From contig NZ_JBHSJJ010000008.1 of NCBI RefSeq assembly GCF_042652345.1, positions 124,001 to 188,000 of the forward strand: 64,000 nt of DNA, read 5' to 3'. This DNA is from Negadavirga shengliensis. Lineage in GTDB: Bacteria > Bacteroidota > Bacteroidia > Cytophagales > Cyclobacteriaceae. Shown in pieces: positions 1 to 9,035 of the stretch (the stretch's first letter is position 1; every line of letters begins with the position of its first letter). Under the pieces are notes generated by a model that saw only the letters and a program-made list of their open reading frames with translations, was not told where the DNA came from and made no database searches. A program made the translations under genes and the position numbers.

Positions 1-821
1 GCAGAAAACTCACCGTCCTGAAAATACCAACCGCTGGTGAAATAATCCTCCAAACCGGTTCCGTAAACCGAGGGACGGGTCTCACCGTCCACAAAAATCA
101 TTTCATCGCCCTCTAGGTAGAACAGGCTCCTGTTGTATGGCTGTCCGTTAAAATTCAACCCAACAAAGAAACCGTCCCCTTCAGCTTCCAAGGCCACATA
201 ATTTTCCGGATAATCGGTGCGGATATCCCTGTTCCAATAGGCATGAAAATAATCGGTATCGGTTGGCAGGGTGCCTTTTTCCAGCGCATAGTAGTTGATC
301 TGATAATAAAATGCGTAAACTTCCTCACCGGTTTCATTGGCGATCTCTATCCTTGCCCCTTTTTTAAAGGGCATGGGGAAATAGCAGTAATAGCCGCCGC
401 TGGACATGCCAACATAGCGGGGCAGGTGGTGGCGGTAGTCAAAGCCGCTCCCAAAGAAGTCACCGATGGGAACTTCCACAGAGGGGAAGGCTTCATCATC
501 CCAATAGATTCTCAGTAAAATGTGCCTTAGAAAATGGGGGTCTCTGCTGTCAATGGTAAACCACATCCTGGTTATCATGCCCTCCCCTTGAATATTAGCA
601 ATGGTGACGGTGCTGTCGGCGTGAATATTTATTCTGTCGTTGTTGCCTCCGGTGGTATCATAACTGGATATCTGAAATGATTTGGCCCTGTCCAAATAGG
701 GGAATGGCTCGGCAAAAAACCAGGTCCTGTCACTTCCTCCTCTTTTGTTTTGACAAGCTCCAAGTTGGATCATTGCCAAAAGGAGAATGATTGCGAGCCT
801 GTGCCGGTTGGTGGTTTTCAT
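1..821 (-). CDS. GH172 (DUF2961) family lipoprotein, 3' part cut by window edge
   Basis: The reading frame runs from an ATG at 819-821 to the left edge without a stop, so about 273 N-terminal residues are present and the C-terminus is missing. The N-terminus is a lipoprotein signal peptide with lipobox LGAC (Cys23). The body has the DUF2961 style of motifs: a beta-rich region with GMITRMWFTIDSRDPHFLR, then IYWDDEAFPSVEVPIGDFFG, and GTGLEDYFTSGWYF near the edge. DUF2961 proteins are now classed as GH172, whose characterised members act on D-arabinofuranosides and difructose anhydrides. It is the last visible gene of a minus-strand glycan locus, 123 bases after the MGH1-like glycosidase, so it probably degrades the same glycan. 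Family confidence is high; substrate is inference. Confidence 0.85.
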   Translation of the reverse strand, partial: MKTTNRHRLAIILLLAMIQLGACQNKRGGSDRTWFFAEPFPYLDRAKSFQISSYDTTGGNNDRINIHADSTVTIANIQGEGMITRMWFTIDSRDPHFLRHILLRIYWDDEAFPSVEVPIGDFFGSGFDYRHHLPRYVGMSSGGYYCYFPMPFKKGARIEIANETGEEVYAFYYQINYYALEKGTLPTDTDYFHAYWNRDIRTDYPENYVALEAEGDGFFVGLNFNGQPYNRSLFYLEGDEMIFVDGETRPSVYGTGLEDYFTSGWYFQDGEFS

Positions 822-944
822 GTTGTTGTGTATTAGTTACAGAATTTCAGGGATTAGCGATAATGGAATGGGTGGAGATCCTGCTGACTGAAGTGCCAGC
901 ATTTCTATTGTATGCTTTTTGGGGATATGGCGGTGTTTTTTCCA

Positions 945-3668
945 TTAATCTTTCGCTTCGCGATATTCATCGATCAACATCCTATTGATAATTCCAGCCC
1001 AGATATAAGTTTTATGGTATCCGGCCCAATCTTCATCAGGGCTGTAGAATTCCCAAAGGTTATGGTTTTGGCGCAGCTGGGAAACCATGACACCCGAAAG
1101 TCTTTCGGTTAACTCCCACGCAAAATCATCATAGCCATAGTCTTTCAGCCCTCTATATATAAGGTAATTCCATTCTACCCAAACGGGCCCATTCCAATAG
1201 CCTTTGCTGTTATAATAGCTGTCATTGGCCGCCAGTGATGGGACACCGTTTTTCCGCCAGAAAGCCGCAGGATCGGTGAGTTTGGTCACCAGGGCTTTAG
1301 CCTGTTCCCCATCAGCCACTCCTGCCCACATGGGTAGAAAGCCTATGATCTCTGCCCTTTTAAGGTCATCCTTTTCTTTGAAGGTGAAGCTGTTGTCTTC
1401 CTTGTTGGCATTGTAGTAGAAACCCGTTTCAGGATCCCAGAAAACTTCATTGATCAGCCTTGCGCGCTCTTCATGATCCTCCCGCCATTTTTTGGCCTCC
1501 TCTTCCAACCCTAAAAGCATGGCCATTTGCTCCAGGGATTTGGCTTCCATGACCATCATGCAGTTCAGGTCCACCGATTCGAAGTTGGAAGGCCAGCCTA
1601 CTTCGTCCCATACCGCCACCAAGGCATCCCTTACCGATTCCAATACCGCGTGCCCTCCCCATTCGAGCAAGCCATCACCATCCGCATCCCTTTCACTGAC
1701 ATAGAACTCGTAAAACTTCTTTCCGGAAGCATACATTTCTTCGAGGAAGGTTTTATCCCCGGTAATCTGATAAATTTCCCAGTTCAGCCAGTTGTACCAG
1801 GGCGCAGAGGAGGTGAGTTGGTCATTGTGTTCAATGATTTCATCCAGATAGGCGCCGGTCCTGTAATTGATATAGCCGTTTTCGTATTGCCTTTCCTTAT
1901 AAACCCGCTGAGAATCCATTGCACCGTTGGGATCCAGGTAAGCATAGGCCAGCATGGTGATGCTTTCATGAAAGACCTGCCCTCCATGCCCCCAGCCCCA
2001 GACAGGTTCGCGGGAAAAGACATAGTAATTATAGCTGCTGGCCCCTTCCGGTGGGTAAAAGACCTGCTTCATCATATTCCAGGCGCTCCAATACAGCAAA
2101 GCCTTGTTTTTATCGAATTGGGGGGATGGCACCCGGTCCAGTTGCGCCAAGTGTTTGGCAATATAGGGTTGGAGATTCACATTTGCAGCTTGTTGAGCCG
2201 CGGTGAGCAATTGCCGGTCAGGGGTACCCAAGTGGTCCGATACCCGGACCCACCGGTAAGTTTTCTTTTCGCCCGCCTCAAGTTTTATATCCAGTTTCCC
2301 GGCGAGATACTTATTGGCATCTGTATGTATGGTCTGGTGTTCCCCTTGAAGGAATTTGGAAAAAGGCACCTGCGGCATATTCAGCACCTCTTGGGAATGC
2401 ATCCCGGGATGCCGGCCTACAGGAACGACGATGTAACCCCTAAGCTGTCCTTCGCGCACCTCCCCATTGAATTCAAATTCCAGTTTGGTGGTGCTTTTTA
2501 CCCATTTGTAGACAGGGGCAGGGTATTCCCTTTTGTAGATCCTGTAATGGTTGGCGCCCTTGACTTTGGACCATTTGATGGTGTACGCGCCATTTTCAGA
2601 GCGGTGTACTTCCACTTGGGGAGGATGCAGAAAGTCATCTTGCCAGTCATCGAAATCGATCCTTTTGGTGGTTTCTTCTGAAGGGAATGCAACAGGTTGG
2701 CTTTGGCCTTTTTTCAGCCCTTCGTTGAAGTACATGACTTCAAAGTTTGCTGCTGCGCTTTCTGAATCAATGAGATGGGCCAGTTCCAGTCTGAATAAAC
2801 CCTCATCCCCCACTGTAGGGATGGCACTTCCCCAAATAGGGGAGGAGGCAGTGATCACTTGGCTGGTATCGCCGTTTACCCATGCCATCATTTTGACGGA
2901 ATCCATACCGGCAACCAATCTTTCCCCTTTTTCATACGCCCTTCCAAATATTTGCATGGTAGGCGCCTTATCCATATCAAACTGATAGGCGGGCCGGGGC
3001 AATTCATCTTTCCAAACATTGGCAGCAGTTAGGCTGGTTGTGCCTTCAGGAAGCAGAAACAGGTTTTTTAACGAATCCACATAGGGAATGCCATGTGCAA
3101 GTGACCAGCCATCAGGGTACTTTTGGTGCTCGAAGGTCAAATAACTGTCATCTGTAGCTAAATTGACAGCATCAAATCGCCGGTATTGGTTTTGGAGGTA
3201 GGGGATTAGGGTTATATCCATTTCATCGTCTGACTGGTTTTCCACGTCCACTTCCTGTATCACCATACCGGAAGCATACACCATATAAGTTCCTTTTACT
3301 TCGAAGCCCTTGATAGGCATTGCACTGAAATGTACAAGATCTGGCGTGGTTGTATGCAAGGCAGGTCTGCGATAGTAATCCCCAATGTTTTTTACCAATA
3401 AATCATTTTGTTTAAACATCAGGCAAATATCCCCTCCTTTTTGAGAATAAAATCCCAGCGCTTGATCTTCTTTATAATATGGAAACTCATATCCCTGATC
3501 CCTCAGGTATTGGGATCTTTCCTGTGCCGCTGCGTAGGTGGTATAGATGGGGTCTTGGGGTTGTAAATCAAGGGACTTGTTCCAGATAGGCTTTTCCTTT
3601 TGGGCATGTGCCATTCCCTGGAGCAGTAGTAAACCTACAGCTGCGCAAGATAAAATACGGCTGTTCAT
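945..3668 (-). CDS. MGH1/GH63-like (alpha/alpha)6-barrel glycoside hydrolase
   Basis: This 907-residue secreted protein has a Sec signal peptide (residues 1-22, cut after AHA). Residues about 30-330 are a beta-rich N-terminal domain. Residues about 350-440 look like a fibronectin type III module (YTIKWSKVKGANHYRIYKRE). The C-terminal half (about 480-905) is a helical barrel with family motifs AWNMMKQVFYPPEG, APWYNWLNWEIYQITGD, SVDLNCMMVMEAKSLEQ and GYWNGPVWVEWNYLIYRGL, as in GH63 glucosidases, trehalases and the MGH1-like domain. It sits downstream of susD and the small lipoprotein, so it most likely trims oligosaccharides taken up by this locus. The exact linkage cannot be read from sequence. 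A 14-bp stem-loop lies just upstream of its start. Confidence 0.85.
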   Translation of the reverse strand: MNSRILSCAAVGLLLLQGMAHAQKEKPIWNKSLDLQPQDPIYTTYAAAQERSQYLRDQGYEFPYYKEDQALGFYSQKGGDICLMFKQNDLLVKNIGDYYRRPALHTTTPDLVHFSAMPIKGFEVKGTYMVYASGMVIQEVDVENQSDDEMDITLIPYLQNQYRRFDAVNLATDDSYLTFEHQKYPDGWSLAHGIPYVDSLKNLFLLPEGTTSLTAANVWKDELPRPAYQFDMDKAPTMQIFGRAYEKGERLVAGMDSVKMMAWVNGDTSQVITASSPIWGSAIPTVGDEGLFRLELAHLIDSESAAANFEVMYFNEGLKKGQSQPVAFPSEETTKRIDFDDWQDDFLHPPQVEVHRSENGAYTIKWSKVKGANHYRIYKREYPAPVYKWVKSTTKLEFEFNGEVREGQLRGYIVVPVGRHPGMHSQEVLNMPQVPFSKFLQGEHQTIHTDANKYLAGKLDIKLEAGEKKTYRWVRVSDHLGTPDRQLLTAAQQAANVNLQPYIAKHLAQLDRVPSPQFDKNKALLYWSAWNMMKQVFYPPEGASSYNYYVFSREPVWGWGHGGQVFHESITMLAYAYLDPNGAMDSQRVYKERQYENGYINYRTGAYLDEIIEHNDQLTSSAPWYNWLNWEIYQITGDKTFLEEMYASGKKFYEFYVSERDADGDGLLEWGGHAVLESVRDALVAVWDEVGWPSNFESVDLNCMMVMEAKSLEQMAMLLGLEEEAKKWREDHEERARLINEVFWDPETGFYYNANKEDNSFTFKEKDDLKRAEIIGFLPMWAGVADGEQAKALVTKLTDPAAFWRKNGVPSLAANDSYYNSKGYWNGPVWVEWNYLIYRGLKDYGYDDFAWELTERLSGVMVSQLRQNHNLWEFYSPDEDWAGYHKTYIWAGIINRMLIDEYREAKD

Positions 3669-3684
3669 TTCGTCGAATTTATCG

Positions 3685-3721
3685 GGTCAGATCCGAAACT
3701 TTTATATTTTCGGATCTGACC
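3685..3721 (-). promoter_or_regulatory. Intercistronic stem-loop, 14-bp perfect stem
   Basis: Bases 3685-3698 are the exact reverse complement of 3708-3721, with a 9-base loop. The hairpin lies in the 58-base gap between the lipoprotein stop (3727) and the glycosidase start (3668). On the minus strand it is not followed by a T run, so it is more likely an mRNA processing or stability element than a simple terminator (inference). Confidence 0.75.
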
Positions 3722-3726
3722 ATGTT

Positions 3727-4104
3727 TTAAAAATCTATTTCAAACCGTGTATGGCCATCATTTAGAAGGAGGTACGGGGTCTCTGCCTCGACCACCGTTC
3801 CTTCGAATTCAGCAGACAGGAAAAACACACCCGGCTCCGCCAGTTCGGACATCTCAAATATGGCCAGCCCCAAACCGTCAGCGGATTTGGTGACGGCATT
3901 GGTTCCGTTTTCTCTGTCCGAAGCATTTTTGTACAAGTTCACGGTGGCGCCCGATATAGGACTACCGGATTCTGTCACATAAATGTGCAGTTCGGGTGGT
4001 GTGACGGAAATGGTTTCCATGTCAAAGGTCCTGTCACAGGCAAACAAACTGATGAGTGACAACACTAGGACGAGGGTTTTGATATTTTTTGCTGTTAAGT
4101 TCAT
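3727..4104 (-). CDS. Small lipoprotein with Ig-like/carboxypeptidase-regulatory fold
   Basis: This 125-residue protein starts with a lipoprotein signal peptide (lipobox LFAC, Cys23). The mature part is a single beta-sandwich-like module containing GSPISGATVNLYKNASD and later FFLSAEFEGTVVEAETPY, a pattern typical of CarboxypepD_reg-like or transthyretin-like domains. It starts 12 bases after the susD stop and is surely in the same operon. Small lipoproteins in this position often end up on the cell surface with SusCD and bind glycan or stabilise the complex, but no specific family is recognised. Function is unassigned. Confidence 0.8.
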   Translation of the reverse strand: MNLTAKNIKTLVLVLSLISLFACDRTFDMETISVTPPELHIYVTESGSPISGATVNLYKNASDRENGTNAVTKSADGLGLAIFEMSELAEPGVFFLSAEFEGTVVEAETPYLLLNDGHTRFEIDF

Positions 4105-4116
4105 GATTTCCTGATT

Positions 4117-5589
4117 TTAATTTCCTCCAAATGTGTACACTTCAAAGCCATTAAGAATCAGTTCTTTGGCTGGGATGGGCAATTGCCTGGCTGTACCCGG
4201 CATCAGGTCGTCCGTCCTTCTCCTGTCAAAGTAAGGCAGTAACGGATATGTCCAGGAAAGTTCCACATACCTTTCGTAAAAGAGCTTGTCCAACGCTTCT
4301 TCCGGCGATTCACTTCCTGTCATCGGTGTCAGTTGGCCACGACCCACCCGGGTGTTGTTAACAAGGTCTGCGACTTGGGGGCTGTTGCCTCCGGTTCTTA
4401 GCAGTGCCTCAGCCAGCAGCAGGTCATTTTCGGCTTTAAGAAAGAAATGGATGGGGCCCGTGCCTGTCCGTCCAAAGGACTCAAAGAAACGGGTATATTT
4501 ATACATGCTCAATACATGGTAACCTCTCACCGCGGGATTCCATGCCGGATGTTGCCCCGCATATTCCATATCTGTATTTAGGCGATTGTCAGGGGAATTG
4601 ATTTCCCCCAAAGCCATGGTATTGTTCGGCCAGGGATAAGGGGCATTTGGATCCCTGGGTGCCATCATGTTAAGGATACGGCTATGAACCCTGATCCAGT
4701 CCCAAGCCAGCAAATGGATAATGTTGTTGGTGTCCCTGGATATGGCAAGTCCTACCCAGCCTACTTCACCGAAGACCGTAAAGTCCGAGGTAATGCCATT
4801 TTCTGCATAATTCTTTATCCGGTTCCAATCAATGGATTGAGTATCCGCGGCAGTTCTGGCGGAGGCAGCCAATATTCTCGCCGCATTGGCATTGATAAAT
4901 GCAGCAAGGCTTGCATTGTCAAAGGTGTTACCGTTAAGCATTGAGACAGGGTCGCTGAAACTGTGTGTGTTACAGATTTCTATGGCTTGGTCCATTCTGC
5001 TCAGGGCAAAATCCAGAAGGTCACTGGCTTCGGTAAACTCATATTCAAATTCTTCAAGTACCGTGTTTTCTGTAATGAGAAAAGCCTTGTCATAGGTGAT
5101 GGCCAAATGTCCGTATATAAGACCTTGCAGAAAGTAGGCGTGGGCCAGAGTGCCCTGGGTGTAATCATCATTGCCCACCATTACCTCGTTGCCTTCCAAG
5201 ATGCCTTTGATAATGTTATTGACAGCAGGAAGGGCGGCATAATAGGCATACCAAGACCCATAAACCGGATCCAGGACCGGGTCGTCCACATTCACATTGT
5301 TGATGGGTTGACGGGGCACCCTGTAATAGTCACCCATACCCCAAGAGCCATAGCCGGAAGTAGAGGCCTCGGCGGCCGTACTGAGTGCATAATTAGGGTT
5401 GGGGCCAATGGATTGGTTCCACCAGATCCGGTAGGATCCGACAAGCAAACTCGGGTATTCCTGAGGGTCTGCGAAAACCTGGCTCAGATTGGGAGAGTTT
5501 TCGTTTTCCACATCCAATTCATTGAACATTTCACAGCCCGAAACCGATATCAGCAGGACCATGAGGAATATATATGATAAATTTTTCAT
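4117..5589 (-). CDS. SusD/RagB family surface glycan-binding lipoprotein
   Basis: This is a 490-residue SusD-like protein with lipobox SVSGC (Cys19) and an acidic stretch after the cysteine. The N-terminal half carries helical TPR-like segments (for example AYYAALPAVNNIIKGILEGN and GTLAHAYFLQGLIYGHLAI). The C-terminal region has the RagB/SusD signature LLLAEALLRTGG followed by ELSWTYPLLPYFDRRRTDDL, where ligand-binding and SusC contacts lie. SusD caps the SusC barrel on the outer leaflet and captures oligosaccharide. It starts 11 bases after the susC stop, the usual tight spacing. It diverges from archetypal SusD in the N-terminus (NENSPNLSQVFADPQEYPSL), typical of starch-unrelated branches. 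Confidence 0.95.
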   Translation of the reverse strand: MKNLSYIFLMVLLISVSGCEMFNELDVENENSPNLSQVFADPQEYPSLLVGSYRIWWNQSIGPNPNYALSTAAEASTSGYGSWGMGDYYRVPRQPINNVNVDDPVLDPVYGSWYAYYAALPAVNNIIKGILEGNEVMVGNDDYTQGTLAHAYFLQGLIYGHLAITYDKAFLITENTVLEEFEYEFTEASDLLDFALSRMDQAIEICNTHSFSDPVSMLNGNTFDNASLAAFINANAARILAASARTAADTQSIDWNRIKNYAENGITSDFTVFGEVGWVGLAISRDTNNIIHLLAWDWIRVHSRILNMMAPRDPNAPYPWPNNTMALGEINSPDNRLNTDMEYAGQHPAWNPAVRGYHVLSMYKYTRFFESFGRTGTGPIHFFLKAENDLLLAEALLRTGGNSPQVADLVNNTRVGRGQLTPMTGSESPEEALDKLFYERYVELSWTYPLLPYFDRRRTDDLMPGTARQLPIPAKELILNGFEVYTFGGN

Positions 5590-5600
5590 GGGTTTCGGAG

Positions 5601-8600
5601 TTAAAAGGTTACGGTAACGGTGCCTGAAAAGGTCCTGAAAAGGGGATAGCTGGATATGTCGAATTTGAAGACATTCGAGTCCACGCCGCCCTCGGTGTGC
5701 CCTGTTTCCGGATTAAAGCCGGAATACCGGGTGAACATCAGCAGGTTTCTGCCAACCAGCCCGACCGAGACATTCTTTAAAAAGAAATTGTCCAGCAGTC
5801 GTGGGGGCAACTGGTAATTGACAGCCAGTTCCCTTAAGGTGACGAAAGTGCCATCTTCCACAAAATGGCTGTTGTTCCAGGAAGTCAGTTCGTTGTAGTA
5901 GCGCGCGGCTTTGATTTCATTGGCAGGTTTGCCGAATTGATCCAGCTCTCTTCCCACATTGTGTACAAGCATATAGCGCCGCATATGGTTATAAATGTCC
6001 CCGCCTTGTTGCCATGACCATAAAGCAAACAGGTTTACCCTGTGTATGCGCATGTTGGAAAGCAAATTCATGGTAAAATCCGGGTTCATGTCCCCGATTT
6101 TGGTGTCAATGGGGTTGCCATTGTCATCCCGGACCTTGATGGGGATTTCATCCACGGTGCCTATGGTGCCGGTACTGACCACATAGCCTTGGTTGTTGAT
6201 CACAAAATGATCCGTTACACTGGCTTCCGCAGGCACCTGATTGGCCACTTCGTCCAAACTGGTGGCCCACTTATGCCCGTATATGGTCCCGAAATTCACC
6301 CCTGGTTCGATACGGAACAGCCCGGCATTGATGGAATAAGGCTCGGTATTCAAAGCGGTCACCTGTTGCCGGACCCGGTCGGCATTCACGGTCAGGTTCC
6401 AGCTGAAGTTGGGTTTGTTGACCAGGTCGGCCCCTAAACTCATTTCAAAGACTTTGGCCACCAATGTGCCTGCATTTTGCCATTGGGATGAAAAGCCCGT
6501 GGAGGCGGAAACAGGCACGTTGAGAATTTGATCCGTATTCAGGGAACGGGCGTAATTGAACATAAAGGTGAAACGATCCAAAAACCTCATATCTATCCCC
6601 ATTTCCAATTCCCTGGAGATGGAAGGGCGGAGGTTTTCATTTCCCAAGGTGATGGGATTGGTGATCTGTCCATTGGCGAGTCCGACTACTTCGTAACGGG
6701 CTTCAAATGGTGGCCTCAGCCCTGCAGTACCGTAGGATGTTCTGACTTTTAACTCTTGAATGCCCCTGATATCGAAGTCCTGGGTGATTCTGTAGGCTCC
6801 GGCTGTTCTGAAGAAGGTCTGCCAACGTTCTTCTGATCCAAACAAAGATACACCGTCCCTCCTGATCAGGCCATCAAATATGAATTTGTCGTCATAATCA
6901 CTATAAAACATGGCCGAAATATTATTGGCAACGATCATCGTTTTAAAGGAATTGATATTAAGGTTTTCTGAGGCTTGGTTAAGATTGGTGATGTCCATTC
7001 CCTTTACCGCCAGGTGGGTACCGGAGCCGTTAAAAGAATTGATCTCGTTACTCTCGTAGAGATATTGTAGGTTCATCCTGTTTTTGAACTTACCCCACTC
7101 ACTTGTCAGGAGCGCATCTGCCTGAAAGGTCTGGGCCATGGTGTTCGATTGGCCTCTGAAGATGTTTCCTACAGAAGGGGGTTGGTTGACATTCAACTTG
7201 CCCTTGGGTGTCAGGGAAAAATTTTCCGTGCTTAACCTGTCCACTCCGTAAGCCGCTTTCAGTTCGAGAAAATCAAGGACTTGATAATTCAATCCGTAAA
7301 ATCCGAGAAAACGGGTTCTTGATTGCCGGTTCACCGTGTTGCTTATATTGTAGAGGGGGTTTTCATGCATCCCCAACCTGTTGGGATCCACTTTGTAAGG
7401 TGTCCCATCATCATTGTCTTGCAGAAAATCCACATTGGGATCCGCGTAATAGAACATGTCCCAAATGCCATTTGCCCTCATGTCGATAGCCGATTGGGAG
7501 TAAAAATTGTTGGCGGTGAACTTCAGCCTTTCATTAAAATGATGATCGATGTTGGTACGGAAATTTATTCTTCTTTGCCCGTCGGTCAGGTCCACTACCC
7601 CGGCATCCCGTGTGCTCTGTACGGATGAAAAGAGGGCCGTGTTACCGTCTTTGCTGTTGGACTGGAAACCGATGTGGTTGGTGAGATAAGAGCCGGGGTT
7701 AAAGAATTGGCCCACGGGGTCGGTGACCACCGGATAGGGGTTTCCAAAGACATTGTCCGGTCTGGGATTGCCATACAGCACTTCGTTTCCCTGAACTTCA
7801 AAATTGGTGGATTCACTTTTTGGTGGGGCAAATCCTATAAATGATTGGCCTACTTCGGTTCGGTAGGTGATCTCATTTCCACCGGAAGCGAGAGAGGAGC
7901 CCCGTTTGGTAATGATGCTGACCACTCCATTGGCTGCCCGGGACCCATACAGGGAGGATGCTGCAGCACCTTTTAGGATCTCGATGTTTTCGATATCCTC
8001 TGCATTGATGTCTTGAAGGTTGCCTTCTGTCAGTACCCCATCGACGATAATCAAGGGGTTAGAGGATCCGAAGATAGCGGTAGCGCCGCGCAGCTGGATT
8101 TCAGGACTGGCTCCCGGTGCTCCCGAAGGATAACTCACCCGTACCCCCGCCGCTTTTCCGCGGATGGAGTTGGCCGCGTTTACACCCGGTACCTGTTGCA
8201 AAATCTCCGGACCTAATTTTTCAATCGTAAAGCCCAGTTTTTCTTTGGCCACGCTCCCTGCAACACCCGTGACGACAAATTCTTCAAGGGAAGAAGCATC
8301 TTCGGCAAGGGTGATGGCAAATTCGGTTTGATTTCCCACTTGTACACGTTGGGTTTCAAATCCTATAAAAGAAACGATCAGCACGGCTCCTGTGTCTGGA
8401 ACCTGAATGCTGAAGCTGCCATCGAGGTCTGTCACTGTGCCGGTAGCACTTCCCTCCAGCCGGATGGAAGCTCCTGGAAGGGGATTACCTTCTCCATCCC
8501 TGACCACACCCGTTACGGTAATTTGTACAATTACTTCCGGGATGTTTTGATTGTATTGATTCCGGGCGAGGGGTTTGACGCTGATTCTTTCGTTGATCTG

Positions 8601-8927
8601 TTTGAACCTAAGCTGAAAGTCCACACTCAGGACTTTCAGTAAATCTTCCAGGCTGATGGACTGGAATTCTTTGTCGGAACGGTGGGATTCAGAGAGGTTT
8701 TTTTCATTGTAGACAAAATTAAAACTCGTTTTATGTTCAATTTCGTCCAAAATATGGAGAAGCGACTTCTCTTTTAGGCTGATACTTAGGTTTACCTGCG
8801 AAATATCCTTGCCGTTTTGAGCATTCGAGGATCCGGCCAATAACACCTGCAAGAGGGTGATTTGCAGAAGTATGCCGAATAATGAATATTTCCCAAGAAT
8901 AATCATTACCTGTAATTTATTTTTCAT
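5601..8927 (-). CDS. SusC/RagA TonB-dependent receptor with N-terminal STN domain
   Basis: This 1108-residue outer-membrane receptor has, in order, a signal peptide, an STN (secretin/TonB N-terminal) domain at about residues 40-120, a CarboxypepD_reg-like domain at about 130-210 (TGVVRDGEGNPLPGASIRL), a plug with the SusC signature ANSIRGKAAGVRV and ANGVVSIITKRG, then the 22-strand barrel ending in an aromatic residue (VTVTF). It imports oligosaccharides using TonB energy. The STN domain marks it as a transducing receptor that contacts a FecR anti-sigma factor; a FecR and an ECF sigma gene lie directly upstream. Start is ATG at 8925-8927. Confidence 0.96.
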   Translation of the reverse strand: MKNKLQVMIILGKYSLFGILLQITLLQVLLAGSSNAQNGKDISQVNLSISLKEKSLLHILDEIEHKTSFNFVYNEKNLSESHRSDKEFQSISLEDLLKVLSVDFQLRFKQINERISVKPLARNQYNQNIPEVIVQITVTGVVRDGEGNPLPGASIRLEGSATGTVTDLDGSFSIQVPDTGAVLIVSFIGFETQRVQVGNQTEFAITLAEDASSLEEFVVTGVAGSVAKEKLGFTIEKLGPEILQQVPGVNAANSIRGKAAGVRVSYPSGAPGASPEIQLRGATAIFGSSNPLIIVDGVLTEGNLQDINAEDIENIEILKGAAASSLYGSRAANGVVSIITKRGSSLASGGNEITYRTEVGQSFIGFAPPKSESTNFEVQGNEVLYGNPRPDNVFGNPYPVVTDPVGQFFNPGSYLTNHIGFQSNSKDGNTALFSSVQSTRDAGVVDLTDGQRRINFRTNIDHHFNERLKFTANNFYSQSAIDMRANGIWDMFYYADPNVDFLQDNDDGTPYKVDPNRLGMHENPLYNISNTVNRQSRTRFLGFYGLNYQVLDFLELKAAYGVDRLSTENFSLTPKGKLNVNQPPSVGNIFRGQSNTMAQTFQADALLTSEWGKFKNRMNLQYLYESNEINSFNGSGTHLAVKGMDITNLNQASENLNINSFKTMIVANNISAMFYSDYDDKFIFDGLIRRDGVSLFGSEERWQTFFRTAGAYRITQDFDIRGIQELKVRTSYGTAGLRPPFEARYEVVGLANGQITNPITLGNENLRPSISRELEMGIDMRFLDRFTFMFNYARSLNTDQILNVPVSASTGFSSQWQNAGTLVAKVFEMSLGADLVNKPNFSWNLTVNADRVRQQVTALNTEPYSINAGLFRIEPGVNFGTIYGHKWATSLDEVANQVPAEASVTDHFVINNQGYVVSTGTIGTVDEIPIKVRDDNGNPIDTKIGDMNPDFTMNLLSNMRIHRVNLFALWSWQQGGDIYNHMRRYMLVHNVGRELDQFGKPANEIKAARYYNELTSWNNSHFVEDGTFVTLRELAVNYQLPPRLLDNFFLKNVSVGLVGRNLLMFTRYSGFNPETGHTEGGVDSNVFKFDISSYPLFRTFSGTVTVTF

Positions 8928-9009
8928 AATTTTGGGATTGAAGTGAAAGATTCATTTCTTGATTGATGACATTGGGCCTGAGAAACTTAAGATCATCAAT
9001 AAGGCTTCC

Positions 9010-9034
9010 AATAGTGGCTTTTGTGGCCACTATT
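9010..9034 (-). promoter_or_regulatory. Stem-loop between fecR and susC, 9-bp perfect stem
   Basis: Bases 9010-9018 (AATAGTGGC) pair exactly with 9026-9034, leaving a 7-base loop. The structure begins one base after the fecR stop codon. No T run follows on the minus strand, so a full terminator is doubtful; it may separate low expression of the regulators from high expression of susCD. Confidence 0.6.
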
Positions 9035-9035
9035 G

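Noticed and set aside
1527..2681. 384-codon plus-strand frame inside the MGH1-like gene
   Set aside because: Shadow of the real minus-strand gene; no domains or signal.
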